Below, one piece after another: positions 1 through 9,272 of a stretch of 64,000 nucleotides of DNA. How positions within the stretch are numbered: position 1 is the stretch's first letter; every line of letters starts with the position of its first letter. Both the position numbers and the translations under genes were made by a program. Source of the stretch: Reyranella sp. CPCC 100927 (lineage in GTDB: Bacteria > Pseudomonadota > Alphaproteobacteria > Reyranellales > Reyranellaceae); NCBI RefSeq assembly GCF_007859315.1, contig NZ_VOHA01000010.1:1-64000 (forward strand). Direction: 5' to 3'. The notes below the pieces were generated by a model. It saw only the letters and a program-made list of their open reading frames with translations, ran no database searches and was not told the DNA's origin.

Positions 1-4
1 GAGA

Positions 5-45
5 AAACTGTTACCCATGTGGTGAGCACAAACTGTTACCCATGT
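5..45. repeat. Two direct copies of a 16-bp sequence at the window edge
   Basis: The 16-mer AAACTGTTACCCATGT occurs at 5-20 and again at 30-45, a period of 25 bp. Short direct repeats of this spacing are found at the ends of some IS elements, for example as transposase sites in the IS21 family. No transposase is visible, because the window starts here. The IS origin is inference. Confidence 0.45.
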
Positions 46-48
46 TGC

Positions 49-90
49 GGCTGAAGACCTTCGGCCACCTCCCCCACTACGTGGGGGAGG
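49..90. terminator. Two adjacent hairpins downstream of the lactonase gene
   Basis: The first stem is GGCTGAAG/CTTCGGCC (49-56 with 59-66, one G-T pair). The second is CCTCCCCCAC/GTGGGGGAGG (68-77 with 81-90, loop TAC). They lie just beyond the stop of the minus-strand gene ending at 95, so they may end the Liv operon transcript. No T-run follows. The second hairpin resembles one of the small hairpins in the inverted repeat at 32047-32233 and may belong to the same dispersed repeat family. Confidence 0.45.
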
Positions 91-94
91 GAAT

Positions 95-973
95 TCAGAT
101 GTGGCCGGGTATCTTGACGCGGGTGCGGTAGAGGGATGTGCCCGCGGTGATGAACAGGCTTCGCCGGTCGTCACCACCAAAGCAGAAGTTCGCGGCCGGC
201 TGCGGCGCCCGGATGACTCCCAGTGCCGTGGCATCTGGCGCGAAGACGTGGATGCCGCCGGGGCCGCAACAATAGAGATTGCCGGCACTGTCGATCTTCA
301 TGCCATCGGGCGCGCCGGGCCCCGTCCCCGTGGTGTTCGCCCACACCCGCCCGTCAGCCAGCGTACCGTCGGCGCGGACATCGAAGACGCGAATGTGCTG
401 CCGGCTGGTGTCGTTGACGAACAGGCGGCTCTCGTCGCGCGAGAAGCAGAGCCCATTGGGCTGCGCGAAATCGTCGGCCAGCAAGGTCACCTTGCCCTCG
501 GCATCGACCCGGTAGACTCCCTGGAACGTCAGTTCGCAAGCGCGCTCGCGGCCGAAATATTTCATGCGGCCATAGGTGGGATCGGTGAAGTAGATCGCAC
601 CGTCGCTCTTGGCCACGATGTCGTTGGGGCTGTTCAGAGTCTTGCCGTCGTAGTGGCTGGCGAGAACCGTGATGCTGCCGTCGCTCTCGGTGCGTGTCAC
701 CCGGCTGGTGGCATGCTCGCAGGCCAGCAGACGCCCCTGCCGGTCCCAGGCGAGTCCGTTCGACATATTGCTGGGCTGGCGGAACGTCTGCACGCCGTCG
801 GCCTGGCGCCAGCGCCGGATGTGATCGCCCGGGATGTCGCTGAACAGTAGATAAGCGCCGCCGGGGTGCCAGAGCGGTCCCTCGGTGAACAGGAAGCCGC
901 TGCCGATTTCCTCCAGCAGAACATCTTCGCCCACCACGGATGCAAAGCGTGGATCGCGACTCTCGATACTCAT
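95..973 (-). CDS. SMP-30/gluconolactonase family lactonase
   Basis: This 292-residue protein has the six-bladed propeller signatures of the SMP-30/gluconolactonase/LRE family, which hydrolyses sugar or other lactones with a divalent metal. The expected metal ligands are present: Glu31 (TEGP), Asn173 (QPNG) and Asp223 (PDG), with Asn117 nearby. No signal peptide is seen, so it should be cytoplasmic. The ATG at 973 is preferred because an AGGGAG box lies upstream; a GTG at 997 that overlaps the livF stop is possible. It is the last gene of the Liv operon, which suggests that the imported compound yields a lactone, but the substrate cannot be read. Confidence 0.87.
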   Translation of the reverse strand: MSIESRDPRFASVVGEDVLLEEIGSGFLFTEGPLWHPGGAYLLFSDIPGDHIRRWRQADGVQTFRQPSNMSNGLAWDRQGRLLACEHATSRVTRTESDGSITVLASHYDGKTLNSPNDIVAKSDGAIYFTDPTYGRMKYFGRERACELTFQGVYRVDAEGKVTLLADDFAQPNGLCFSRDESRLFVNDTSRQHIRVFDVRADGTLADGRVWANTTGTGPGAPDGMKIDSAGNLYCCGPGGIHVFAPDATALGVIRAPQPAANFCFGGDDRRSLFITAGTSLYRTRVKIPGHI

Positions 974-993
974 ATCTGACTCCCTGAACACGC

Positions 994-1701
994 TCACAGC
1001 GCCAACAGACGCTGACGCAGGCTGCTGTCCTCCCGCAGTTCCGCGGCCGGCCCGGAATGCCGCACGGCGCCCTTCTCCAGCACGTACACCCGGTCAGCCA
1101 GCCGCAGCGAAAAATCGACACCCTGTTCCGCCAGGAGAATCGTCAATCCCTGGCGCTTCAGTTCGTCGACCTGCTCCAGCAGGCGGTCGACGACAATCGG
1201 CGCCAGTCCTTCGGACGGCTCGTCCAGCAGCAGCAGTTCCGGATTGCACATCAGCGTACGGCCGATGGTCAGCATCTGCTGCTCGCCGCCCGACAGGAAG
1301 CCGGCCTGACGGTCGGCCAGTTCACGAAGCTTGGGAAAGATCTCGTAGACACGCGGTATGGTCCATGCGCCGGTACGTCCCGACGCCTTCTCGGCGACGT
1401 CGAGGTTTTCCCACACCGTCAGCTCGGCGAAGACGCGGCGGTCCTCCGGCACGAAGCCGATACCGGCCCGGGCGATCCGATGCGGCGCCCAGCCGGCGAT
1501 GTCGCGCGTCTTCCACAGAACGCGCCCGGTGCTGGGCCGCGTCAGGCCCATGATCGAGCGCATGGTGGTGGTCTTGCCGACGCCGTTGCGGCCCAGCAGG
1601 CAAACGCACTCGCCGCTGGCGACCTCCAGCGATATGCCGAACAGCACGCGCGACAAGCCATAGGCGGTATGGATGTCGTGCAGTTCCAGCAGCGCGCTCA
1701 T
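994..1701 (-). CDS. livF: Branched-chain amino acid-type ABC transporter ATP-binding protein LivF
   Basis: This 235-residue ATPase has Walker A GRNGVGKT (37-44), the ABC signature LSGGE (136-140) and Walker B LLLLDEP (156-162). The length and the PEDRRVF segment match LivF of the HAAT (branched-chain amino acid/amide) family. It pairs with LivG on the cytoplasmic face of the LivHM permease. The start overlaps the livG stop by ATGA, so the two are translationally coupled. HAAT systems import amino acids, amides, urea and aromatic acids; the neighbouring hydrolases suggest a substrate that is broken down further. Confidence 0.93.
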   Translation of the reverse strand: MSALLELHDIHTAYGLSRVLFGISLEVASGECVCLLGRNGVGKTTTMRSIMGLTRPSTGRVLWKTRDIAGWAPHRIARAGIGFVPEDRRVFAELTVWENLDVAEKASGRTGAWTIPRVYEIFPKLRELADRQAGFLSGGEQQMLTIGRTLMCNPELLLLDEPSEGLAPIVVDRLLEQVDELKRQGLTILLAEQGVDFSLRLADRVYVLEKGAVRHSGPAAELREDSSLRQRLLAL

Positions 1702-2435
1702 GAGCGCTCTCCCAGATAGACACGACGCACCTCCGGATCGGTGCGAACGTCCTGCGGGCTGCCCTCCGCGATCAACTGCCCCTGGTGCAGCACGGCAATG
1801 CGTTCGGCGATCGAGAACACCACGTCCATGTCATGCTCGGTGAACAGCAGGGTCAGACCGCGCTCGCGTGCGATGCGGGCGATCAGCGCGATCGTTTCGT
1901 GCGTCTCCACCGCCGACATGCCGGCGGTCGGTTCGTCGAGCAGCAGGATGTCGGGGTCGCTCGCGAGCGCGATGCCCAGCTCGATCTGCTTCTGATTACC
2001 GTGCGAGAGTTCACCCGCCAGGCTGTCGGCCTTGTCGGCCAGGCCCAGCGATGCCAGCAACGCTTCCGTCTCGGTTCGGTACAGGCGCTCGGAGCGCTGC
2101 CAGAAATTGCGCCCCTGGCCGTGATGGGCCAGCAGGGCCGCCTGCACGCACTCGAAGACGGTCAGGTTGGGAAAGATGTTGGTGCGCTGAAACGAGCGGC
2201 CGACCCCACGGCGGCAGATCGCGTGCGGCGGCGCGCCGGTGATGTCCTGACCGGCCAGCAGCACGCGGCCGGCGCTGGGCTCGACATGGCCGGTGATCAG
2301 GTTGAACAACGTCGACTTGCCGGCGCCGTTGGGACCGATGATCGCCATGACGACACCCTTGGCCAGGGTGAAGCTCACGCCCGAAATGGCGGCAAAACCG
2401 CCGAAGCGCTTGTGCAGGTCCTGAACCTCCAGCAT
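1698..2435 (-). CDS. livG: Branched-chain amino acid-type ABC transporter ATP-binding protein LivG
   Basis: This 245-residue ATPase has Walker A GPNGAGKS (34-41), the LivG-type signature LSHGNQK and Walker B LLLDEPTAGMS. The longer insert between Walker A and the signature, with RSFQRTNIFPNLTV, is typical of LivG. The ATG at 2435 is chosen because it begins right after the livM stop and gives the normal N-terminus MLEVQDLHKRFGG; an upstream in-frame start would read into livM. Confidence 0.92.
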   Translation of the reverse strand: MLEVQDLHKRFGGFAAISGVSFTLAKGVVMAIIGPNGAGKSTLFNLITGHVEPSAGRVLLAGQDITGAPPHAICRRGVGRSFQRTNIFPNLTVFECVQAALLAHHGQGRNFWQRSERLYRTETEALLASLGLADKADSLAGELSHGNQKQIELGIALASDPDILLLDEPTAGMSAVETHETIALIARIARERGLTLLFTEHDMDVVFSIAERIAVLHQGQLIAEGSPQDVRTDPEVRRVYLGERS

Positions 2436-2436
2436 C

Positions 2437-3393
2437 TCAGCGCCTCCGCAGCCGGCGGGCGAGCGACACGAGCGCACCGACAATCCCGCCGCGGAAGCCG
2501 AACAGCAGCACGATCAGGATCGTACCCAGGATCATGGGCCAGTATTGCGTATACGACGTGATTTCCTGGTTCAGCAGCGTCAGCACCATCGCGCCCACCG
2601 CCGGCCCCCAGAAATGGCCCATGCCGCCCAGGATGGTCATGATCAGGACTTCGGCCGACTTGGTCCAATAGGCGAAGTCAGGAAAGACGCCGCGATTGAA
2701 GATGCCGAACAGGGCACCGGCCAGGCCGGCAAAGAAGCCGGCCGCGGCGAACGCCGACAGCTGGTAGAGCCTCACGTTGATGCCGATGAACTCGGCCCGT
2801 TCCGGATTCTCGCGAATCACCGTCAGCATGCGCCCATAGGGCGAGGAGACGATGCGGTGCAACGCCGCCACCGCGACCGCCACCAGCACCAGGACCGCCA
2901 GGTAGAAGTGATCGCCGGCGCGCAGGCCACCGAGGCCGGGGATCGACGCCATCCACGCGAGCTCGGGATAGGGCACGTTGGGCAGCCCCTGCTCGCCGCC
3001 GGTGACGCCGTTCCACTTGAAGCAGATCGCCCACACGATCTGGGCGAAGGCCAGCGTCAGCATGGCGAAGTAGATCTTTGTCAGGCGTACGCAGAAGAAA
3101 CCGAAGACCAGCGCGAAGAACGCCGCCGCGAGGCCAGCCGCCGGAAAGCTCAGCAGGAACGGCACGCCGTACGACTTCATCAGGATCGCGCAGACATAGG
3201 CGCCGATGCCGAAATAGGCGGCGTGCCCGAACGACACCAGGCCGGTGTAGCCCAGCAGCAGGTTCAGGCTGAGCGCGAACAGCGCCAGGATGGCGATATC
3301 CGTGGCGATGAAGGTGTAGAACCGCGACCCCAGCCATGGAATCCACATGGCGATCAGGACCACGACCAGGACCCAGGGAATGCGGCGGCTCAT
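2437..3393 (-). CDS. livM: Branched-chain amino acid-type ABC permease LivM
   Basis: This 318-residue hydrophobic protein has about 9 to 10 membrane segments and the LivM hallmarks LLLGYTGLVSFGHAAYFGIGAY and GVTGGEQGLP. It forms the inner-membrane channel with LivH. The start at 3393 overlaps the livH stop by four bases. The open frame runs about 400 bp further upstream, but that part is antisense-type arginine/proline-rich translation overlapping livH and is not coding. Confidence 0.92.
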   Translation of the reverse strand: MSRRIPWVLVVVLIAMWIPWLGSRFYTFIATDIAILALFALSLNLLLGYTGLVSFGHAAYFGIGAYVCAILMKSYGVPFLLSFPAAGLAAAFFALVFGFFCVRLTKIYFAMLTLAFAQIVWAICFKWNGVTGGEQGLPNVPYPELAWMASIPGLGGLRAGDHFYLAVLVLVAVAVAALHRIVSSPYGRMLTVIRENPERAEFIGINVRLYQLSAFAAAGFFAGLAGALFGIFNRGVFPDFAYWTKSAEVLIMTILGGMGHFWGPAVGAMVLTLLNQEITSYTQYWPMILGTILIVLLFGFRGGIVGALVSLARRLRRR

Positions 3394-4277
3394 CTCGATA
3401 GCGGCTTTCCGAGCAGGCCCCAGGGGCGCACGATCAGGATGATCGCCATCAGGGCAAACACGGCAAAGATCGAGAACCGCGGTACGATGAGGATGCCGAA
3501 CGCCAGCACCTGCCCGAACACCAGGGCACCCAGGAACGTTCCCCACAGCGATCCCAGGCCGCCGATCACGACGACGATGAAAACCTCGACGATCACCTCG
3601 ACATCCATGCCCGGCACGATGCTCTTGACCGGCGTCACCAGGGCACCGCCAAGGCCGGCCAGGAAGGCGCCGACGGCAAACATGACGGTGTAGAGCGAGC
3701 CCACATTGGCGCCGAGCGCGCCCAGCATCTCGCGGTCCATGACCGCGGCGCGGATCAGGCGGCCGACCCGGGTGCGATGCATCAGCAGCCACAGGCCCAG
3801 GGCGATGGCCGGACCCAGCAGCATGATGAACAGATTGTAGTGCGGCACGGTCGTGCCGAAGATTTGCATCGAGCCTGACAGGCTGGGCGGGCGCGACACC
3901 GAGAGCTGCCCGGTGCCCCAGATGATCTTGGCGCAGTCGGCCAGGATCAGGACCAGCGCATAGGTGAAGAGGAGTTGATAGAGCTCCTCGCGCTTGTAGA
4001 GATGGCGCAGCAGCAGGTACTCGATGGCAACACCCAGCACGGCCACGGCCGATGCCGCCGCCAGGGCCGCGAGCCAGAAGTACTCGGTGCCTGGCCCGAC
4101 CCAGTTCATGACCTGCCAGGACAGGTAGGCACCGAACATGTAGAATGAGCCGTGGGCGAAGTTCAGCACCCGCAGCACGCCGAAGATCAGCGACAGGCCG
4201 GCGGCGATCGTGAACAGAAACATCCCGGCCGTGAGCCCACCCAGGAACTGGCCGAACAGGAATGCAGGCTCCGGCAT
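3390..4277 (-). CDS. livH: Branched-chain amino acid-type ABC permease LivH
   Basis: This 295-residue integral membrane protein has the LivH pattern: LIFGVLRVLNFAHGSFYMFGAY near the N-terminus and VVVIGGLGSLWGTFLGAL near the C-terminus. It is the second permease subunit. An AAGGGGG box lies just upstream of the ATG at 4277. About 95 bp separate it from the binding-protein gene, with no strong hairpin, so co-transcription is likely. Confidence 0.92.
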   Translation of the reverse strand: MPEPAFLFGQFLGGLTAGMFLFTIAAGLSLIFGVLRVLNFAHGSFYMFGAYLSWQVMNWVGPGTEYFWLAALAAASAVAVLGVAIEYLLLRHLYKREELYQLLFTYALVLILADCAKIIWGTGQLSVSRPPSLSGSMQIFGTTVPHYNLFIMLLGPAIALGLWLLMHRTRVGRLIRAAVMDREMLGALGANVGSLYTVMFAVGAFLAGLGGALVTPVKSIVPGMDVEVIVEVFIVVVIGGLGSLWGTFLGALVFGQVLAFGILIVPRFSIFAVFALMAIILIVRPWGLLGKPLSR

Positions 4278-4372
4278 GGGCCCCCTTCTGCTATCCGCTC
4301 TTTGTCAAGATGTGAGGTGCTGTACCCGTCAATCCCCGCGACACGAGGAACGACGGGTGCATCCACGCAGTA

Positions 4373-5566
4373 TCAATCCATGAACGGCGCGGGATCGATG
4401 CGCGTGACGTTCTCGATCACCGCGAAGGGATACTTGGCATCCAGCTTGGTGCGGCCCCAGAACTGGCCGTGGTTGGCCTGCTGGTCCTTGGCCCGCATGG
4501 TCATCTTGCCCAAAGGCGAATCAATCGTCAGTCCCTTCAGGGCCGCCGAGACCTTGTCTGACTCGACGCTGCCGGCCTTGGCGATCGCCTCGACCAGGAA
4601 CTGCATCGCGAGGTAACCGGTGACCGGCCACGACGACGGCGTTTCCTCTTTCGTGTATTTCTTCACGCGCTCGATGTAGTCCTTGTGCGCCGCCGGCGCG
4701 TCGGGCCAGTCGAAGACGTCATAGCTGTTGGCCCAGATCCCGACCGGATAGTCGGCGCCCAGCGCCCTGGCCGTTTCGATCGAGCCGCCCTCGCCGATGG
4801 CGATGAAGTTGTTCTTGATGGCCTGGAAATAGCCCAGCGGCTTGGCCTGTTTGGCGAAGGTCACGAAATGGCCGCCCCACACCGCCGAGAAGACCGCGTC
4901 CGGTTTCTTGCCCATCTGGGCGTTGATGAAGGGCGTGTAATCCGCCTCACCCAGCTTGGGCCATTGCTGGTCGACCACCTCGATGCCCGGCTTGATCTTC
5001 TTGAGGTGCTCGACAAAGCTCTTGGTCACGTCCTGTCCGAAAGCATAGTCGGGCGCGATCGTCGCGACGCGCGTCACCGGCCATTTCGCCACGATCTCGG
5101 CGGCCGTGCGGCCTTCGATCGTCGTGTTGGAGGCCGACCGGAAGACATAGGGATGCAGGTTGGCGGGCGCCGTCAGCTGATCGGTCTTTGGGATCGGCGC
5201 GATGAAGACGATCTTGTTCTCCTTGGCGATCGTGGAAACCGCCGGCCCCTCCGCCGAGGTCAACGTGCCGACGATGAACTGCACGTCGTCGCGTAGGATG
5301 AGGTCGCGCGCCACGCGGACCGCCTCGTCGGCATTGCCCTTGGTGTCGCGTGGGATCAGCTGGATCTTGCGGCCCAGCACGCCGCCCTTGGCATTCACCT
5401 CATCGACATACATCTGGGCGCCCTTGAGCGCCGGCTCGCCGAACAATGCGCCGGCGCCCGACAGGATGATCGGAAACCCGACCTTGATCGTGCCCTGGGC
5501 GAAGGCGACCGGCGACCCGGCGATGGCAAGCGAAGACGCAGCAACCAACAGCAGACGGCGATGCAT
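4373..5566 (-). CDS. Periplasmic LivK-type substrate-binding protein
   Basis: This 397-residue protein starts with a Sec signal peptide (MHRRLLLVAASSLAIAGSPVAFAQG; cleavage probably after AFA). It continues as a type I periplasmic-binding fold (KVGFPIILSGAGALFGEPALKGAQMYVDEVN; FIVGTLTSAEGPA). The ATG at 5566 has a strong AGGGGAGG site. It delivers substrate to LivHMGF encoded immediately downstream. The ligand cannot be assigned; members of this family bind leucine, amides, urea or aromatic acids. Confidence 0.9.
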   Translation of the reverse strand: MHRRLLLVAASSLAIAGSPVAFAQGTIKVGFPIILSGAGALFGEPALKGAQMYVDEVNAKGGVLGRKIQLIPRDTKGNADEAVRVARDLILRDDVQFIVGTLTSAEGPAVSTIAKENKIVFIAPIPKTDQLTAPANLHPYVFRSASNTTIEGRTAAEIVAKWPVTRVATIAPDYAFGQDVTKSFVEHLKKIKPGIEVVDQQWPKLGEADYTPFINAQMGKKPDAVFSAVWGGHFVTFAKQAKPLGYFQAIKNNFIAIGEGGSIETARALGADYPVGIWANSYDVFDWPDAPAAHKDYIERVKKYTKEETPSSWPVTGYLAMQFLVEAIAKAGSVESDKVSAALKGLTIDSPLGKMTMRAKDQQANHGQFWGRTKLDAKYPFAVIENVTRIDPAPFMD

Positions 5567-5667
5567 GGCGAGCCTCCCCTGGGGCGGACCACGTGTGGGG
5601 TCGCCCACATTTCCGTAACGGAATTTCTTATCGCGGAACCATGATGATCCGGCGCGGGTTCGTCAAG

Positions 5668-6336
5668 TCAGGCTCTGGCCACCTCCTGATGCCCGAGCGC
5701 AGCGAGCTGCTTCACGACGGCATCACAGTCTTCCACCCAGCCAAACTTCATGGCGAAGTTCCGCAGCGTCGCGGCATGCAGATCGGCATCGAATGACGAT
5801 ACGGCATCGGCCACCAGCGTGGTCGGAAAACCGTGGTGGAACGCCTCGCGCGCGGTTTCCTCGACACAGATCTGCGTCACCGTGCCGGTGACCACCAGAG
5901 AGCGGATGCCCAGCGCACCGAGTTGGCCGGCAAGGCCCGTGTCATGGAAAGCGCCATAGCCATATTTTTCGATCACGAGATCGCCGGCCGCGGGGCGCAG
6001 TTCGTCGATGATCTCGGTGCACTCCAGAAGCCGATCGGTGTCGCCGTAGCGCCTTTGGTGGTCCTTCCAGCACGTCTTCACTGGCGGCCTGCATTGCGGC
6101 GACCAGTTCCACAGCAACGTCTCCTCGGTACGGGAGATGAACTTGGTGTAGATCACCGGCCGATGGGCGGCGCGAAACGCCGCAATCAGCCTGCGGTGCG
6201 CTGCGATGGTATCGCGCGCAGCCGGCACCTCCAGCGGCGCGCCGACACGAACGAAATCGTTCTGCATATCGACGATGAGCAACGCCGGGTCGCGTGTACG
6301 ATCGGCGACCGTCAGCGGCCTGCTCCCGCTCTGCAT
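5668..6336 (-). CDS. Isochorismatase-family cysteine hydrolase
   Basis: This 222-residue protein has the cysteine-hydrolase triad: Asp23 in LLIVDMQNDF, Lys124 in VIEKYGYGAF and Cys157 in VTQICVEETA. This is the arrangement of N-carbamoylsarcosine amidase, nicotinamidase and biuret/ureidoacrylate hydrolases, which cleave C-N bonds through a thioester. True isochorismatases lack the Cys, so an amidase activity is more likely. A GGGAG box precedes the ATG. It lies between the Opp and Liv transporter genes on the same strand, 59 bp after oppF, and probably acts on a compound imported by one of them. Confidence 0.87.
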   Translation of the reverse strand: MQSGSRPLTVADRTRDPALLIVDMQNDFVRVGAPLEVPAARDTIAAHRRLIAAFRAAHRPVIYTKFISRTEETLLWNWSPQCRPPVKTCWKDHQRRYGDTDRLLECTEIIDELRPAAGDLVIEKYGYGAFHDTGLAGQLGALGIRSLVVTGTVTQICVEETAREAFHHGFPTTLVADAVSSFDADLHAATLRNFAMKFGWVEDCDAVVKQLAALGHQEVARA

Positions 6337-6395
6337 GCGGCGCTCCCGTTATCAGCTGCCACCCGCGGCAGCCCAGCACGATGCAGCTTGTGGCG

Positions 6396-7409
6396 TCAAC
6401 CGCCGCCCGTCGTCGGCGCGTCATCGTACAGATGGCAGGCAACCCAGCGCTGACCGTCCAATTGGCGCAGTTTCGGTTCGACCGCGCGGCAGGTCGCGTG
6501 CGCCTTGGGACACCGTGGGTGCAGGCGGCAACCGGTCGGCGGGTTCAGGGGGCTTGGGATCTCGCCCTGCAGGAGCGTGCGCTGACGTCGGGCCTCGACA
6601 GCGCGATCGGGAATCGGCGCCGCCGAGAGCAATGCCTGGGTATAGGGATGCAATGGCCGGGCGTAGATTTCATCTTTCGGTGCGATCTCGACGATCTGGC
6701 CGAGATACATCACCGCCACCCGGTCGCTGAGATGGCGCACGATCGCGAGGTCATGCGCCACGAACAAGTAGGTCAGGCCCAGCGCGCCCCGCAGCCTCTC
6801 GAGAAGATTGATGATCTGGGCCTGGATCGACACATCCAGCGCCGACACCGGCTCGTCGCAGACGATGAAATCCGGCTCCGACGCCAGCGCGCGGGCGATA
6901 CCGATCCGCTGGCGCTGCCCGCCGCTGAACTCGTGCGGATAGCGCGTCATCATGCGCGGGTCGAGACCGACGGTGCGGAACAGATCCGCGACCTTCTCCT
7001 GGCTGTCGCCCTCGTCGCTCAGGCCATGCACCAGCATCGGCTCCGCCACCGCCTCGCCGACCGTCATACGCGGATTGAGCGAGCTGTAGGGATCCTGAAA
7101 GATCATCTGCATGCGCCGGCGGTGCCGGCGCATTGCCACCTCGGATAAAGTGTCCAGCGCATGACCGTCGAACAGGACAGTTCCCGCCGTTGGCCGGATC
7201 AGATGCAGGATGGCCCGGCCCAGGGTCGACTTGCCACAACCGCTCTCGCCGACCAGGCCCAGCGCTTCGCCACGCCGGACCGCAAGATTGACATCGTCCA
7301 CGGCCCTTACGCTGGCAACCTGCTTGCGCCGCAACAGGCCGGACAAGACCGGGAACTCGACCCGCAGGTTGCGCGCCTCCACCAGCGCGTTGTCGTCGGG
7401 CTCAGCCAT
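6396..7409 (-). CDS. Oligopeptide/dipeptide-type ABC ATP-binding protein (OppF/DppF type)
   Basis: This 337-residue ATPase has Walker A GESGCGKS (54-61), the signature [15 protein letters not shown] and Walker [10 protein letters not shown]. The oligopeptide C-terminal domain carries the cysteines of [15 protein letters not shown], which bind an Fe-S cluster in some homologues. The ATG at 7409 overlaps the end of the preceding ATPase gene by 8 bp. It energises import together with the OppD-type partner. Confidence 0.92.
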   Translation of the reverse strand: MAEPDDNALVEARNLRVEFPVLSGLLRRKQVASVRAVDDVNLAVRRGEALGLVGESGCGKSTLGRAILHLIRPTAGTVLFDGHALDTLSEVAMRRHRRRMQMIFQDPYSSLNPRMTVGEAVAEPMLVHGLSDEGDSQEKVADLFRTVGLDPRMMTRYPHEFSGGQRQRIGIARALASEPDFIVCDEPVSALDVSIQAQIINLLERLRGALGLTYLFVAHDLAIVRHLSDRVAVMYLGQIVEIAPKDEIYARPLHPYTQALLSAAPIPDRAVEARRQRTLLQGEIPSPLNPPTGCRLHPRCPKAHATCRAVEPKLRQLDGQRWVACHLYDDAPTTGGG

Positions 7410-8376
7410 GGGCCGCCACCCAGCAGGCGACATGATGGGCATCGCCGACGGCGCGCAGTGGTGGTGGCTCGCGGCGGCACTGCGCCGTGGCGAGCGGACA
7501 ACGCGGATGGAACGGGCAGCCGGCCGGCAGATCCAGCGGGTCCGGCGGCTGTCCCTCGATCGGTGCCAGCGTTTCAGTCGCCGGCTGGTCCAGGCGCGGC
7601 ACCGAGCGCAGCAATCCGATCGTATAGGGATGAGTCGGCCGCGCGTAGAGCGCGTCGGCGCTCGCCGCCTCGACCACGCGTCCGGCGTAGATCACGTTCA
7701 CCCGATCGGCATAGCGGGCAACGACACCAAGATTGTGGGTGATCAGCAGGATCGACGTGCCGTGCGTATCGACCTGATGCTTCAGCAGGTCGAGCAACTG
7801 CGCCTGCACCGTGACATCGAGCGCCGTCGTCGGCTCGTCGGCGACGATGATGTCCGGCACGCAGGCCATGCCCATGGCCATCATCGCGCGTTGGCGCATG
7901 CCGCCGCTGAACTGATGCGGGTAGTCGCCGATCCGGGCCTCGGCATGCGGGATGTTGACGGTACCCAGCAGTGCGATGCTTCGGGCGATCGCCGCCGGGC
8001 GCGTCAGCCGCCGATGCAGGCGCAATGGCTCACCGACCTGGTCGCCGATGGTGTGTACCGGGTTGAGGCTGGTCATCGGCTCCTGGAAGATCATGGCAAT
8101 GCGATTGCCGCGCACGGCGCGGATCTGCGCATCGTCGGCCTTGAGCAGGTCCAACCCGTCGAACAGCACCTCGCCGCCGACGATCCGTCCCGGCGGATCC
8201 GGGATCAGGCGCAGCATGGCCAGTGCCGTCGCGCTCTTGCCGCAGCCGCTCTCGCCGACCAATGCCAGAATCTCGCCACGGTGCAGGTCGAACGAGATGC
8301 CGTTCACCGCCCTCACCACGCCGTCGCGGGTGCGGTACTCGACCACCAGGTCGCGCACCTGCAGCCGGGCCGTCAT
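7402..8376 (-). CDS. Oligopeptide/dipeptide-type ABC ATP-binding protein (OppD/DppD type)
   Basis: This 324-residue ATPase has Walker A GESGCGKS (41-48), [14 protein letters not shown], Walker [10 protein letters not shown] and the C-terminal [15 protein letters not shown]. The [10 protein letters not shown] segment is typical of OppD/DppD. The start at 8376 overlaps the upstream permease stop by ATGA. It is the partner of the next gene, as in all Opp/Dpp systems. Confidence 0.92.
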   Translation of the reverse strand: MTARLQVRDLVVEYRTRDGVVRAVNGISFDLHRGEILALVGESGCGKSATALAMLRLIPDPPGRIVGGEVLFDGLDLLKADDAQIRAVRGNRIAMIFQEPMTSLNPVHTIGDQVGEPLRLHRRLTRPAAIARSIALLGTVNIPHAEARIGDYPHQFSGGMRQRAMMAMGMACVPDIIVADEPTTALDVTVQAQLLDLLKHQVDTHGTSILLITHNLGVVARYADRVNVIYAGRVVEAASADALYARPTHPYTIGLLRSVPRLDQPATETLAPIEGQPPDPLDLPAGCPFHPRCPLATAQCRREPPPLRAVGDAHHVACWVAAHG

Positions 8377-9272
8377 GACCGCCCCATGGCGCCGCGCAGC
8401 CGCGGATCGAGCGCGTCGCGCAGACCGTCGCCGATGAAATTGAAGGCGATCACTGCCAGCGCGATCAGCAATCCCGGCACAATGGAAAACAGCGGCACGG
8501 TCTCGATGTAGGTGAAACCCACCCGCAGTTCCTTGCCCCAGCTCGCGGTCGGCGGTTGCACGCCCAGACCGAGGAACGACACGCCGCTTTCGACCAGGAT
8601 GGCGAGGCCGATGCTGATGGAGACCGCCACGATGATCGGCGCCAGCGTATTGGGCAGGATGTGCCGCCACATGATGCGCAGCGGCGACATGCCGATCGAT
8701 CGGGCTGCCTCGACATAGGGCAGTTCGCGCACCAGCAGCACCTGGCCACGGATGATGCGCGCGAAACCCGTCCAACCAAAGAGCGCGAACGACAGGATCA
8801 CATTGTGGATGCCCGGTCCCAACGCCGCCGACATCGCCAGGATGAAGATCAGCGGCGGGAAGCAGAGAAAAGCATCGGTAATGCGCATGATGATGGCATC
8901 GACCAGCCCGCCCCTGGCGCCGGCGATCAGGCCGACGGTGACCCCGACCGCAGCCGACAGAAGCGTGCCGACGATACCGACGAACAGCGAAATGCGCGTA
9001 CCGTAGATCAGGCGCGACAGCAGGTCCCGCCCGACATTGTCGGTACCCAGCCAATGGGCCGGCGATGGGCCGGACAGCACGTTGTAGAGATCCTGCTCGT
9101 AGGGACTGTAGGGCGCCAGCAGTGGCGCCAGCAGCGCCACCAGGCTCAGCAGGGCCACCACGACCAGGCCGACCGACGCCAGCCGGTGCCGGCCCACGGC
9201 GAGCACCAGGGACATCAGTGGCGAACGGCCGGCCGCGGGCCGTGCCGGGGTGGCGCCGACCACCTCGCTCAT
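8373..9272 (-). CDS. Oligopeptide/dipeptide-type ABC permease (OppC/DppC type)
   Basis: This 299-residue inner-membrane permease has a cytoplasmic N-terminal tail, the OppC motif HWLGTDNVGRDLLSRLIYG after the first helix and the EAA loop EAARSIGMSPLRIMWRHILPN. About six membrane segments are visible. The ATG at 9272 overlaps the OppB-type stop by ATGA. Confidence 0.92.
   Translation of the reverse strand: MSEVVGATPARPAAGRSPLMSLVLAVGRHRLASVGLVVVALLSLVALLAPLLAPYSPYEQDLYNVLSGPSPAHWLGTDNVGRDLLSRLIYGTRISLFVGIVGTLLSAAVGVTVGLIAGARGGLVDAIIMRITDAFLCFPPLIFILAMSAALGPGIHNVILSFALFGWTGFARIIRGQVLLVRELPYVEAARSIGMSPLRIMWRHILPNTLAPIIVAVSISIGLAILVESGVSFLGLGVQPPTASWGKELRVGFTYIETVPLFSIVPGLLIALAVIAFNFIGDGLRDALDPRLRGAMGRS

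Noticed and set aside
2437-3792. A 451-residue version of LivM with a longer N-terminus
   Set aside because: The added part overlaps livH and is shadow-type sequence. The ATG at 3393 overlapping the livH stop gives the normal LivM length.
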